64,000 nucleotides of DNA from Acanthochlamys bracteata (GCA_019914995.1 CM034128.1:1800501-1864500), one strand, 5' to 3'. Positions 39,094-51,761 are shown, numbered from the stretch's first letter. Program-made: numbers and translations. Notes: generated from the sequence alone by a model not told the origin.

Positions 39094-39605
39094 CATTTGT
39101 TATTTATGTATATATTTGTCTGACTGTCCACCACCTATATGAAATATGATAGTTGTTGTATGTGTTTTTTTCTCTTTCAATGTTCTTTATTTCTCTTCCC
39201 TTTAGAAAGAACAACAGTTTAATAACCTGAATCAAAAACTATTATAATCTGATATATGAACTTTTTTTCATTCATGTCCATAAGCTATCTTCCAAACACG
39301 AAGAATTAACACGCGACAAAATTTCAAAACATAGATTGGTAAGAGGGAGATCTCTTCTCTTCTCCTCTTCTCCCTGTCTGCTTCTTCCATACTAGCTTGC
39401 TATCAGATCTAACACATCCTCTCCCTTCTTATTCTTCTTCTTTTTCCATGACCTACTGTTGTTCTTGTTCTGATCATTCTTGCTTCTTGTGCCGTAGTGG
39501 TGATTGCTGTTGCTTCTGTTGTCCATCTTCTTTTGAGGTTCTTATGGTTTTAAGTGTTTGAGGGAGGAGGGAAGGCACCGGTGCCATGGTGTGATCGAGA
39601 AAGAC

Positions 39606-41647
39606 ATGGTCCCGGCTCGAAACCTCCTTCGCCGGCACTACAACGACTATGGAGGACCTAATAACACCCTCTTCACCGGCGCAACCAGCAAAGAACCATC
39701 ATCACGACTTGGTAGTAATACTGATCACTTTTTTTATAGAGACAAAGAACAACAACGACGTGATATAGCAGCCTGCGGTCGCTCCATGGCAGAAGAGCCT
39801 TCCCGTTCTGCAGCTGGTGATCATCAGCATCATCAAAATCAAGAAGATGAAGAAGAACAAGAAGAAGAAGAAGGGCCGAGCTCGAAAGACGACGATCTAC
39901 AACAGCGCAGCAACTGGCTTCAACTCAGCCTCGGTGGCGGCGGCGGTGATGGCGGCAGTAGTACCAGTTCTGCAACACGTCCACAACAACAACCACCTCC
40001 GAGAGAGCTCCACTTGTTTCCTTCGCGAAACCAAATAACAGCAGCAGCAACAACAACAATAGCACCAGCAGCGGCAGTGGCAACACATGCTACCATTCTA
40101 CCTTCAGGAGCAGGAGCAGTAATGGGTACGGCGGCGATGCCGTTGTCTTCACCACAGCTGCCGCCAGGGATGGTGTTCCAGACACAGCAGTGGGGAGCAG
40201 CTGCGATAACGATACCGCCTCCTCATCTGCCGCCGACGTTCATGTACAACTATGGTGGGTTCGTTTATAATCCGGTAAGAAGTCCGGTTTGGCATCTCGG
40301 CGAAGGTAGTAGTTCATCTCGGGGAGGAGGAAGAGTAGCAGCTGATGTTATGAGAGTTGTGAATCCTGTGCCACGGCCACAGGCTGGACTTTGGTTCGTT
40401 CTTCGCGCCGCCGAGAACCAGTGAGTGGTCTTAATCAAGATTCTTTCTTCTTCTTCTAAAATGAAAAAATAATATTGCCACTTTTATGTTTTTCTATATG
40501 AATGAACGAGAAACAAATAATGTGGAGATTAAAAAATGTAGACATTTATGTATGTTTATACATGCAAGATTTAATTACGAAGCTTTTTTTTTTGTGGTTA
40601 TTGTTGTATAGATCTCTGCGATGTTGTTTTCTTGTTCTTCGATTTCTGTTGTTGATTATAATTAATAATGGATTGTGTTCTGAAGATTAATTTGTACTCT
40701 ACAATAATATGTTGCAGAGAGAAGGAACCAATTTTGCCTCAGATACCCAAGAACTACATAAGGATCAAGTACATTCTTCTTTCCTTCCTTTCCAAAATGT
40801 CTCTATTATTTCTGAAGATTTTTGGATCCAATATTTTGTTCTATCTCTTTGATTTAGACGATTCGTTCATGTTTTTACAGAGATGGAAGGATGACAGTTA
40901 GGTTGCTGATGAAGTACTTGGTGAACAAGCTTGGGCTTGAGAATGAATCACAGGTATTACTCTTACTCGATCTACTCATTTAATCTACTTCCAAGCCACT
41001 CAATATTCTTTATTCCCTTCTCTTCATGATCTTGTTGCCATTTCCTTTTCTCGACATCGATCGATAGATCGATCTTTATCGACATTTTTCATCTTTCATT
41101 AATGGTACTCTGTCGATCTGCATGATTTTTCATGGTTTTCATTCAACAACAACCATATATAATATCTACATGGTTAATTTGTGGAACAATGCTAGCTAGC
41201 TAGCTACTTGTTCTCTTGTGTGTGGATGTGTTGTTTCTTCATGGTTAGGATTTTAGGGTATGATGAAAGGAACTGCATAGCTAATTAAAAGGATTCATTA
41301 TTTATCGACATTTTTTTTCTTTCTCTTTCCATTTTGTTTTCAGGTGTGAGGCATTTATCTCACTTAATAATATTAGTCACCAAGATTTATTATATATATA
41401 TAGCTAGCTCTTTCGCATCTTTGACAGTTTATCTAGTTGGTTACCACAGTTAGTTATAATGCTTCTCCCGATTCTTTTTTTTTCCCGAGAAAAACTTGAT
41501 TAGGTATGCATAAGGTTATTAAGTTAGGTAGCTAAGGGCATGAGTTGTTTTTAGGCATTTGTGTGTATATGTTTTTTTGGAATGTTATAGATATACCTAT
41601 ATAATGCATGATAATAACCTTACTAAAAATAAAAAGCTACCTAGACA

Positions 41648-41686
<39 letters not shown>

Positions 41687-44600
41687 TTCACTACCTCTTA
41701 CTGAAAGCTATGCTCTATCCTGAACATAATGACACCTAGCTAGAAAAGCTTCAACACATTGAGCTCTTTATCTTTCTTATGTCAACTAGTTATTTATATT
41801 CAAGGAAAAATAAAGAAAAACAGAAAAGAAGAACTTGTTTGATCCATTGATGCACTTTCACTTCACTCCTTCACTTTTTTTTCTACTTAGCAGGATAAAT
41901 AAAATGTTCATTCATATATACATAAATTGAATCCAATAACTCTTCATCATCAAATTGTAGTTCTTTTAAATCGGTTGATTATCAAAGATGCAAGCATTTC
42001 TTTGTTCAAAACTTTTTTTTTATAAAAGGAGGCTACCAAGTTTACAGGAAAAAAATATAAAAGAATCGCCAGCATATATTGTTTAGGGGACTGAAAAAAT
42101 AGTTTCTTTCACTTTTTGTTCTTTAGGTTCTTGTTTTTTCTTTTTCCCTTAAACTCTTCGATCTCTTTTGCTAGCTAATTTACTTAGTGCTTCTATCTTC
42201 GTTTGAAAACTAAAATAAGTATTAAAAATAAAGACAGTTAATAGAGAACGTAATTATGATTTGCTACAAATTCTCACTTGCAGGAAAATGTTTACTTTAA
42301 ATATTATGAATAACTTCCCAATGCAAATATTCCTATACATGTTTTGGATAATAACTTCTTATAATGGTCAACTCATATATATAACAATTTCTAAGATGCC
42401 AGTAAAGCATTCTGTTCCTTGTACACAAAAATAAATTGTTTTCTTTCGTTCTTTTTTTTTTAATAAAATTAATCGCAACATTATAGCATTAGGATTCGGT
42501 GACAGTTATGCCATAATAATTTATTTCTTATAATATATAGATATACGTCGAAGTTCATTCCATCTAGCTACCTACCTACCGTTATTTTCTATACAATGGA
42601 CCTATACTTAATAATAGAAATAATTAAACTAACTATAGCAACACAAACTACGTAAACTAATGCAATCATCTTCATCTACAAGATAGATTTAGTCGACAAC
42701 TATTGAATTCTTGTAGATAAAAATGTTTGTGCTTTGTCTATAGTTTTCTTCTCACTTAGCATATGAAAATTAATTAAATCATATTTGATAATCTTGATCA
42801 ACTGTTGGATATAACATGCTAACAAGTACACACGCTATTATTAATAATTGGCCTTTGCTTTTGTTAATCAATTTCTTCTTTTAAAAAAATTTTTTTTTTC
42901 CGAAGTCAACTTTATCCTACATGTATAATAAGCTCTACCAAATCGATTACGTACGTAGATTAATATATAAACCAACAGGGTCGTGAGAGCTTGATTGACG
43001 GAATTAATGATTTTTATTAAATCATATACCTACATTTATTATGTAAAATGTTCTTTGTTTTAATTAATTAATACTTATGACTTGATGCATGATTGCATTA
43101 ATTATCCACCCTTCATCATACAATAATCAATCATTTGCATACATATATACGTTTTCCTTTTTGGTAGGTGATCCGCAATCAACTAACCAAAAATCAACTA
43201 TATATACATGTGTATATATATGTAATTGCTAAATAGCGTAATGGTCCTAGATTACATCTTCAAGGTTGACCTAAGATGCTTTGTCACATCAAACCCATTC
43301 AATTTGTGTGAATGAAGAGATGATGAAGTCTTGAATATATAATAATCCTTGAGCAATAACTTGTGCATATATATGAAACTCATCCATGCATCGTCACGCT
43401 TGCGTCCGATGAAGGAGATCCCAGCCCGGCCACTTAGTTGTTTACTTTATTTATGTTAATTAAGATCGATCCCTAAAAGAGAGGCGAAGTTGTTGTTGGT
43501 AGTTAGCTACATATGTCACGATCCATCAAGCCATCTAAAGCTAGCGCTGCACTTTGTAGGGAATATTACAAGGACCCATATATGCATCATTGATCTATAT
43601 GTGAAATCTACATTTATTTAATTTATATATATATATATAGAGAGACAGAGAGATGTGTATGTACATATCTCTTACATGGGTGGATATGTAGAAGTATACA
43701 TGAAAGTTGTTGGTGATGGAGAAATTAATCTAGAGAAGAATTAAGGGAAGGAAGCTTGACAAAAGAAGAAGAAGCACTAAGTAAACATGTACGATGTATG
43801 ATGATTTCTTCTGTAGCTAGTAGTGGTTGTTCCAGAAGGCAACAAAATATATATATATATATATATATGGAGAAGATAATGCATGAGAGAATAATTTAAT
43901 AATAATGGGGAAAGAGGTACTAGAAAAAGAAACATGAAACATGGTGCAAAGATTAGCTAAAATTGCTTAGTTTAGGTAGCTCTTTCATTATTCATCATTC
44001 ATCAACATAGAAAAACAAAAAATTAATCAATGGTCCTAGGTAGCTCTTTCTATTCTCTGGTTTTAAAAATTAATATTAGATGGATGATGATATGGTTTTG
44101 TTTATGTGATAAAAAAATATAATGTTGTTGTTGGTGAATGAAGGGAAGAATATTTGACTCACCACATTGATTGGCTTGTACGTGAGGGAGACGTGCATGC
44201 TGCGGTTCTGTGTTTTTTTATTTAGGTGGTGCTCTGTTGTCTATCGTTAGGTTTGTAAAAACAACAACGACAATAACTACATAAAACTTTGCAAACTCGA
44301 TTCATACAGAGCAAAAACTTGCCCTGATTTTTAGTTCTCTTTTCCTACGAGTGTTGCATTTATTCTTTTTGTTCATTATCTTTTTAAATAGAAGCCCGCA
44401 AAAGTGAAGCTAAACTAAAACATGCACTTGTCCAACTTAAGATTTTGGGTTGCCAAAGGCTACGAGGATGACATATATAAGACTGACTCGACAAGTTGGG
44501 GAACATGAATGTTGGAATTTTATTGGAATAACAGCAGAGAGGGAGGTTAGGGTGACTTTCAGTCTTTAGTTCTTCATGTACATAGAATTAAGCACAAAAC

Positions 44601-45810
44601 AAAAGATGGTGGATGTTTGGAAGAGTTTAATATCTCTTTTTACTCCAACTTTTTATTGGGATAATAATAGACCACCACCGCTTCTGTAAATCCCATCTAT
44701 ACTTTTATGAATTATCATTCACTTGTTAATTTAGTTAGAAAATATTGATAAAAATTCTCGGATGTTTTATTAAGAACGAACCAGAGGAGGAATATATAGA
44801 TGGTCACATCTACGTCTACATATTTTTTGTTTGTGTAGAATCTTCAAATTTTCTTTTTCCCTTCTCCTTGATTGGGTAAAGTAGAGCTACAAGTATTTGT
44901 GAATAGGCATAGGGGCAACAGGGTAGAGCATACTACATTTATCTGCTAACCCTTCCTAATGATCACAACATCATCTCCTTTTTTAATTGTATCATGAATC
45001 ACAAGACTAGGCACCAACGTATTTATGTATGTATTAAGAAGTAGAAGTCGGCAATATGGAATAATAAGTAGTTAATGATAGTGAGTCATGATCACAGACT
45101 ATGGGAACTACACTAGCTGGAATGATGATTATTGTAGTACAATTTGGAGTTGGTAAGGTATTGCAAATGGAGAGCACATCAATTGTGTGAATTATTATTG
45201 TGGAAGAATTTTTTTTTTCTTAGGGTCCCATATTGAGAGATAGAGAGATTCCTCAGAAAATTTAACTTCATCATGATAATAATGGCAAAGCAAAATGCCA
45301 TTGTGAGCTTTTTCGATTTTGATCATTTCAATTTGTATTGAGATTAGCACCACTAACCTTGTTTCCATCGTCGCTATCATGATTAACTCCCCCTTCGTGT
45401 AGCTTTTTAAAAAAATTTTATGTAGCTTTTGACTACTAAACTACTCAAGATTAGTGTAGATGAATTCTATCAACAATAACTTAATGAATTAGCAAGATAA
45501 TGATAATGTACCTGTAAAATCAACATGTAACCTTTTGATGACTATGGAGTGGCTAAGAATAACATGCCATTTCAATTTTGCTTAGTTTATAATTTTCCTC
45601 CGTGCTGTAGATATATGAATTGTGTGATGTATTAGTAGTTGAATTTTCCAGGTAGAGATAACATGCCGAGGCCAACAACTTCAACCTTCGTTCGCCCTGC
45701 AACACGTCCGAGACAACATCTGGCTACCGGGGGAGGCCTTGAATATGTTCCTCCCTGACTTACCCGCTGCCGATCATGTCATGACACTGCACTACAGTAG
45801 AGGCACATAG
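39606..45810 (+). CDS. LAX2: LAX PANICLE 2-like nuclear regulator
   Basis: Plant-specific nuclear protein. The rice (LAX2) and maize (barren stalk2) homologues are needed for axillary meristem formation. Four exons (39606-40420, 40718-40768, 40881-40953, 45652-45810) join to 365 residues. The Met at 39606 (MVPARNLLRR) was chosen; the longer frame opens only with a TTG. The N-terminal two thirds are low complexity: an acidic run (EDEEEQEEEEG), a Gly run (LSLGGGGGDGG), Ala/Thr- and Pro-rich stretches. From about residue 257 the conserved part begins (GLWFVLRAAENQ, LPQIPKNYIRIKDGRMTV, RLLMKYLVNKLGL, VEITCRGQQL, LQHVRDNIWLPG, HVMTLHYSRGT). This C-terminal part looks like a RAWUL-type ubiquitin-like fold (inference). 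A 4.7 kb intron splits it before the last exon. A LAX2-family name is secure; direct orthology is inferred. Confidence 0.92.
40954..45651 (+). other. Third intron of the LAX2-like gene (4.7 kb)
   Basis: The intron starts GTATTA and ends TTTTCCAG. It is by far the longest intron in the window. It contains (TA)n runs near 41648-41681, 43627-43640 and 43845-43868, GCTAGCTAGCTAGC near 41192, and a locally GC-richer patch near 43385-43440. No nested gene, TIR element or known microRNA was recognised. Confidence 0.85.
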
Positions 45811-48800
45811 ATTGATTCGGGCAGGCCTCCCTTTGTATAACTATTAATCCAATCGCCTTCCAGAATTTTTTTGTTTCCCCCCAATTCTCTTCCATTTCCA
45901 TCTAACTTATTCCACTTATTTTTTCACCTGATCCATTGAGAGAATTAGCTCGGAAGCACCTCAGAGCACAAAGACACAGAGAAAATATTGCAGGGAAGGC
46001 AACTCCAGGCCGACCTGGCTGGCTTGACATTTTGTTCAGACTCGACTCTAATTTTCACTAATCTAATTGTTAGTGATTGAAATTCTTGGTTGTAACTTTA
46101 ATCATCTCATGTTTCATCCTTTATTTGAGTACATACAACATACACACAATGTCCATATCAGCAACAGAAAAATTTCAGAGTGTAAATTCAAGAAATTGTG
46201 ATAAAGTGAATTATGCCATGACAAACGGTGATCGAAGATTTGTCAAAATAAAGTAGTCCTACTTGTAATAACGGTTGATATCTCCTAGCCACCAAATCTA
46301 CATCGGAAGTCCTTGATTACGATCTCTATAGTGAAGAAAATGCAGAAGTAACAATATGTGCTACACTGTGAACTAGCATGTGTAAGACCAAATAATGACA
46401 GATGCTTGGGAAAACCGTAATCACGAGGAATTTTGAAGACGTCCATACATGAACATGAATGCATACTCAGAACAGCGAGCGAGCAACCTTCAAACATATC
46501 AAACGCTACATGCAGAATGCTAGACTAGATGTAGCAGGAATTCCTTCTACGGTAATGTGTATAGATGGACGACAGTTTACAATTAGTAAATGTGGGCAAA
46601 ATTTTTACAAAAAGAACAGGTTCCAATTAAATGTAAGAACATAAACTATAACAAAATAATTACTTCGGGCTAAGGACAAAAAGACGCTTATACATAGACT
46701 AGAAACACAGGTTATCAAATTACCATCTTCAATCAGCTTAATGATTAAAGAGAGAGAATAAGAGAGAGAATAAAATTCTGGATCTGAAGCTTATTTCAAA
46801 GAACCCTGTGTGCACAGATGATCGTGAAATTTGCAAAAAGATGAGTATCAAGGCTATCTGAGGTACAACAGATTCATATAAGATGGAGATTTAAAAGGTT
46901 TCTTAGTGTAGTCAATGACTAAATGAAACAGTTGCCAATCTCACAACAGGCACTTGTCATACTCGTGATAAACAATAATAAACTCTGGTAGTATCATAAA
47001 ATTAAAATGACTCGTGATGCTAAAAGTTCCGTGCAACAAAAAGACAACCTAATAGATGTATTTAGTCTCCAGTATCAGTAACACACAATTCTAGTATACC
47101 CATAGCTGACAGATAAGAAAAAAGGGAATTTTCCAATAGTAAGATAATCTTTCCAGATTATTGCAGATGCAAATAGAAGAGGATATGCTCACAGTAACCA
47201 ATAAGGGAATCCACCTTGCGCTAATAGTTAGACAAACGAATGGATATCAATAAAAGAAACAGATGAGGCCTTTCAAAACTAGCACGCTCTTGCAGCTTAG
47301 GTACAAACCCAAATCCCACAATTTCATGGAAAGCTTCAAAATCCCACCTTAGCACAAATTTGTCTCTTAGGCAATTAATGGTAACCAAAATGAACAAGGA
47401 AAACCAATTATCTTGGAACAAAATTGAACAAATTTGAATCATGTTAGTCTTGTCGAAGAATATTTGTCCAAGTCATAGTGAATAAGCTTTTATGAGCAAT
47501 TTATGCTTCCTGACCAATGAGATATTATGGTTGCACCTAGTTACTTGCCTCCCTTAACAGGACAACCACCTCGAGCTTGGGTCAAATGCAAGCAAGGACA
47601 GGCAAGTCAGTTCCTATTCTAACAGTGCTCCCTCACTGATTACCCTACAAAGTATCAATGAAAATCAAATGTCATCCTCACTGGTATTAACTTGATCAAG
47701 TTCGGCTCCTTCGTTCATTGCAGCAACCAACAGAAACTTTCCTTCCCTGATGTTAAGAAACCTTTAGGACAATAGCATTGGATTTTAATTTATTATATAT
47801 ATATATATATATACCGTGGGATAATTATACCACAATGTATCTTTTCAAACACAAGGTTGGCAATACTAAACCATGGTATTTAGACAATAATACTGCTAAC
47901 TAAAAAACCATTACATTAGCTCAAAATACCACACTTTCCAAACACGCTCTTATTCTTATTGTGGACATGAGTTCGCTAGTCTAGAGGAGTTTATAACTAG
48001 GTTAGCTGGGTAGACAATCTAATGAGAAGGGAAACAGATTGCCTAGTAATCAAGCTCTATTGAGACTTCACATCACAGGGCAGCAAAGGCATGTAGGCCA
48101 TATGGGAAAGTCCGTCTTAGAATTGCAGTATTCTCATTAAATTATAGTATCTACACAAAACGATAGTAGACCTTTAAAACAACGAAATTAAGGCCGCATT
48201 TGGAAGTGCATTTTGGAAAAGTACTTTTCAACATTTTCAATTCACATTTTTCAATAAATCTTCTACAATTTTCCACAAAATATATTTAAATAGAAAGTAC
48301 AAAAAAAATTTCTACATTATAAGATCTTGTAATTGCTTATTTTCATTATTTTTTTGAAGTAAAAAAGTGGAACTCGTTTTTCGAAATAGGATAAAAATAC
48401 TCTCCATTTTAGAAAAACACTTTTCATAAGCACTCCCAAACGCTCCCTAGAGCAGGATGGCATGCTTAGTTGATAAAATCTAGATGACTCTACATCCATA
48501 AATTAATAGCAAGAAAATAAAGCAGGATTAGCACGTCAAAACTAAGAAAACAATAACCGCTTAATTAAATCCGCAAATCAACACAGTCCAAGAACTTCCA
48601 CAAGCTCATTTGATGGAATAAACATGTATAGTTCTAACATCATGACCAGTTTGATAAAACATCACACCTACTGGTGATACTAAAAGGTTATTTCAGATTG
48701 GCAAGTTTGGGGCTATCACAACAATACAAAGAAAAACAACTTTTCATTTATGGGCAAAATTCGATTGGGTTAGCCTATATCACAAGCATTTTATCCGTTA

Positions 48801-49081
48801 TTTTTCCAAAATTCTGGAAAATTAAGATAAGCTACTTCGCACATGCTGCAGAATTATGTGTAGCTAACCTAGCAGCTAGATAACTTACTAGATGGCATTG
48901 CCACTTATGTTAAGAAAAGTACACTATATACAAACAAAGCCAAAAAGGGGATTATAATCAACTGCCATCAACTAAAAAAAACATAAAATCACCAACCAGT
49001 AAATTGTAGCAGTTGATCTTGATTCTAACTGTCAAGCTTGAATCTTTATATATCTCCTACCTTGACTAGAACTATCTTTGG
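45811..49081. other. Convergent intergenic region, LAX2-like and SAM genes
   Basis: This 3.3 kb lies between two convergent stop codons and must include both 3' untranslated regions. Apart from a (TA)n run near 47795 and a MITE at 48192, no structure is recognised. The open frames at 46285-46497, 46459-46644 and 48674-48883 lack coding character. Confidence 0.5.
48192..48447. mobile_element. Tourist-like MITE, 256 bp
   Basis: The left end GGCCGCATTTGGAAGTGC pairs with the right end (GGGAGCGTTTGGGAGTGCTT in reverse complement). TAA precedes it (48189-48191) and TAG follows (48448-48450), a near-match target duplication. The interior is less AT-pure than other copies, with GGAACTCGTTTTTCGAAATAG-like segments also seen at 35152 and 38277. 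Confidence 0.75.
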
Positions 49082-49876
49082 TCAAGGCAAGCTCTTCCTC
49101 AGCTTCTGTATTGCATAAAACATCTTCCTCCTTGACCCTACAGCATTAATCCCCATATCCTTTAAATCTTCTAGCGTAAGCATGGGTAACACTTCCTCAT
49201 CAACCTCATGTATCTCAAACACCAGTGCATACCTTCCAAGACCAAGCTGGTTAAGCCACGACCTCACCCCTCCAATCAACTCATCATTGTCTTCCTCTTC
49301 TTCGCCTTCTTCCTCATCTAACCTATCCAACGGCTGCGAAACCTGCCTCTGCGATCGAATTCTCCCATTAACATGCAATTCCTCATCACCATTATTACTA
49401 TCAAGACCATTCCATTCAGAAACCGGTTGCTCCCCATCCGGATGCGGAGGGCTCGGTGATCTATTGTTATCTTCATCAATAGGATGGGAAGACAAAGGCC
49501 AATTAGATCGAGCGCGCTTGGGTTTCTTCACTTTAGAATCACGCGGACCTCGACGGAAGGCGGAGGCGGCGGCGAGAGGGTTGTTATCATCAGAAGAATT
49601 GTTCTGGTTGAAATTGGTGACGTGGGGAGTTTTGCTAGATCGCCAAGAAGAATTGAAGTGTGGTTTTATAAGAGAAGAGATAACGGAAGCGGGTTGCTCG
49701 CCAGGATCCCCTAAGCGAACGCTAGGGCGGCGCTGGCGTTTCCCGCCAGAGTTAGTAGTGGTGGCGGCGGAGGAGGAAGGGAGAGTTAGGGATAGTGTTT
49801 CGGCAGCTGCAGCAGCGGCAGAAGAAGAGTGAGAGCCGTTGCCGGAAGACGGAGGCGGCGGCGGAGGGTCTGCCAT
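49082..49876 (-). CDS. SAM (sterile alpha motif) domain protein, intronless
   Basis: A single exon encodes 264 residues from the Met at 49876 to a TGA at 49082. The N-terminus is low complexity (PPPPPPSS, a poly-Ala run, Ser/Thr-rich), followed by a basic patch (SKVKKPKRARS) that could act as a nuclear localisation signal. An acidic run (EEEGEEEEDNDE) precedes the SAM domain at about residues 202-262 (GGVRSWLNQLGLGRYALVFE, DEEVLPMLTLEDLKDMGINA, VGSRRKMFYAIQKL). SAM domains mediate protein-protein or protein-RNA contacts; the specific role of this plant protein is not established to my knowledge. The family in Arabidopsis is equally short and also next to LCB2. A long antisense open frame overlaps it and is a shadow. 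Confidence 0.93.
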   Translation of the reverse strand: MADPPPPPPSSGNGSHSSSAAAAAAETLSLTLPSSSAATTTNSGGKRQRRPSVRLGDPGEQPASVISSLIKPHFNSSWRSSKTPHVTNFNQNNSSDDNNPLAAASAFRRGPRDSKVKKPKRARSNWPLSSHPIDEDNNRSPSPPHPDGEQPVSEWNGLDSNNGDEELHVNGRIRSQRQVSQPLDRLDEEEGEEEEDNDELIGGVRSWLNQLGLGRYALVFEIHEVDEEVLPMLTLEDLKDMGINAVGSRRKMFYAIQKLRKSLP

Positions 49877-50125
49877 GGTTGATACAGACTCGCAGAGAAG
49901 ACCGGAACGGGTTTTGGTTTTGTTAGAGAGAGAGTTAACAGTGAATATTGGCAGGGATCGTAAATATCTGGATTGTTTTGTTTGATGACTCGAGTTGAAG
50001 GCACGCTATCGGCGTTAGAAAACATTGCTTTGGCCCAATTTACGAAAGCTAAGAAGTAAATGGGCTGTAGAAGCCCATTAGGCTTTAAGGTAGCATGAGG
50101 TTTGTACTGTATAGATAGCTGATTC

Positions 50126-50361
50126 GCGTTTGGGACCATTTCAACGAATCCGTTTTATTTTATTTTTTTAATAACTTTTTAATAATATTTTATAAAATTT
50201 ATTTAAAATTTTAAAAAATATAAAAAAAACCTATATTGTAATATTTGTTATTATTTATTTTTATAATATTTTTAGATAAAAAAAATAAATTCATTTTTTA
50301 AAATATGATAAAAATATTATTTTTTTAATAATTTTTTTTTTAAGTACTTTCGAATATTTTA
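50126..50361. mobile_element. Degenerate Tourist-like MITE near the SAM gene promoter
   Basis: The left end contains GCGTTTGGGACCATTTC and the right end AAGTACTTTCGAATATTT. The arms include the TTTTATAAAATTTATTTAAA motif of the family. It starts 250 bp upstream of the SAM gene start codon, so it may lie within that promoter. Ends are approximate. Confidence 0.5.
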
Positions 50362-51095
50362 AAATTTATTGTTCAAAAAGTGAAGTTTCTTAAGAAATTA
50401 GAATTGACTTATGTACTTTCTTTTTTGTAATTCTTTATCTATTACTAAGAAATAACCTAGTTGATCCAAAATATCAAATTGATATAATAAAATTTTATAA
50501 TACCATTATGTTATATATTCAACAATCTCATTCCATCTTAAACTATTCTAAAATATGGAACAAAAAAAATATGAAATAGGAGCCACTTGTTTTGTAAAAA
50601 GAAAAACTGAAGTATTTTGTTCTGATAGTTTCGAAGTTAGGAGATGGTCTAAAAAAGAGCATTCTTTACTTCATATGCCAATGCAAAACTTTTTAGTTGC
50701 TATGATAATTAGAAATTTATAAGTTGTATAATAACCAGATAATTAAAGACCTCTTTTTCACGTATGAAATAATGATTGTACTATATTTAATTAGAACAAG
50801 AGTAATTCTCTCAACAGTATTCATGATTGAAGCAAACCTCCCAAATAGATAGACATTAGACTCCCTTGACAAAACACATACCTGCAACAACAATCTAACA
50901 AACATGTTCAAATCAAGGTTCAATTTTTTTCAATTGTAATGCAGCAGCATTGAGCTCTTTAAGCTCCAACCTGGACAGAAACCCACGCGCATTTCTGCCA
51001 ATGCCCATACCTCCCCTTCGGCCGTTGGACCCACATATGTCTCCATAGGCCTTCACAAAATTGAAAGCTTTCTTCAACCTTATCCATTTTTACTG

Positions 51096-51377
51096 GTGAA
51101 TTACAACATGTCCACGGACATGAGGCATGGAGCACCACTTGTTTTTTTTCTCCCAGCTTTCTTCTTCATGTGTGTGCTTGCTGGCTCGCTAGCGTATATC
51201 TGTTTCGGTGAAAGAACCAACTGGGACCTTCTGAACAATGTCATGATAAGATGGACCAATACCTGCTGTTCGGTGGGTTTACCGATTGTTGCTGTGGTGG
51301 CCATAAGCAATAAAATTAGAGAAGGATACACTGTATGGCAAAGGAATAACTGTATGGTCTGTGGGTTGGCGGCATAG
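51096..51377 (+). other. Uncertain open frame, 93 codons with two hydrophobic segments
   Basis: The frame runs from ATG to TAG and encodes two hydrophobic stretches (PLVFFLPAFFFMCVLAGSL and VGLPIVAVVAIS) separated by a polar loop. The opposite strand is also open over much of the same span. There is no recognisable family, leader, or splice structure. Chance is the simplest explanation. A small membrane protein cannot be excluded. Confidence 0.15.
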
Positions 51378-51514
51378 ATATGTGTAGTAGGAAAACATAT
51401 ATTCAAGAAATTAATATATCGAATATAAAAAAATTATTTAGAGTTTAAATCACACAATTTATATCACTTTGGCCTTTAAGATACCCAACAAACATAAATG
51501 GTAAATTGTGAACG

Positions 51515-51731
51515 TCTGAAAGTGTTTATAAAATATATATATATATATATCTATATATATATATATATATATTTAAATACTTTATTTTATATATATTTAA
51601 AAAATATATATGTATAATTATTTTATAATTTATAATTTATTTATATCTTTCAAATTAAAAAATTAAAAATTATACATAACTTTTTTTAAGTTGAAAAGAA
51701 AATTTTGAAAATAATAAGCATTTCCAAACAC
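51515..51731. mobile_element. MITE with internal (TA)n expansion
   Basis: The left end TCTGAAAGTGTTTATAAA and the right end (TCTGTGTTTGGAAATGCTT in reverse complement) form a weak inverted repeat. A long (TA)n tract at about 51533-51572 fills the left arm. It ends 30 bp before the Mutator-like element. Confidence 0.5.
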
Positions 51732-51761
51732 AGAATAAATTTTGTTATGAGGATGTATGAT

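Larger units (their letters stand above)
27484..39605. other. 12.1 kb gene desert upstream of the LAX2-like gene
   Basis: No open frame here has coding character, and no tRNA or known conserved plant microRNA sequence was recognised by eye. The stretch holds at least six MITE-like elements (listed separately), AT microsatellites (for example 31814-31841), a GATCAT triple repeat at 31421-31438, a CAA/CAG low-complexity tract near 34027-34056, a GA tract near 35794, and unusually many CATGCATG-type palindromes. Regions 30240-30370 and 33560-34080 are less AT-rich and could be transcribed non-coding or regulatory DNA. Confidence 0.55.

Noticed and set aside
27484-39605. Search by eye for conserved microRNA genes (miR156, 159, 160, 164, 166, 167, 169, 171, 172, 319, 390, 393, 396, 399 and others)
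   Set aside because: No mature sequence of these families was found on either strand. A visual search can miss variants.
43385-43440. GC-richer patch in the LAX2-like intron considered as a microRNA or tRNA
   Set aside because: No foldback partner nearby and no match to a conserved plant microRNA or tRNA that I know. Mentioned only as a feature of the intron.
50885-51085. Minus-strand open stretch of about 50 codons, Gly/Arg-rich then Leu-rich, ending near 50920
   Set aside because: A stop lies just upstream with no start or clear acceptor, and no family was recognised. Too short to support.
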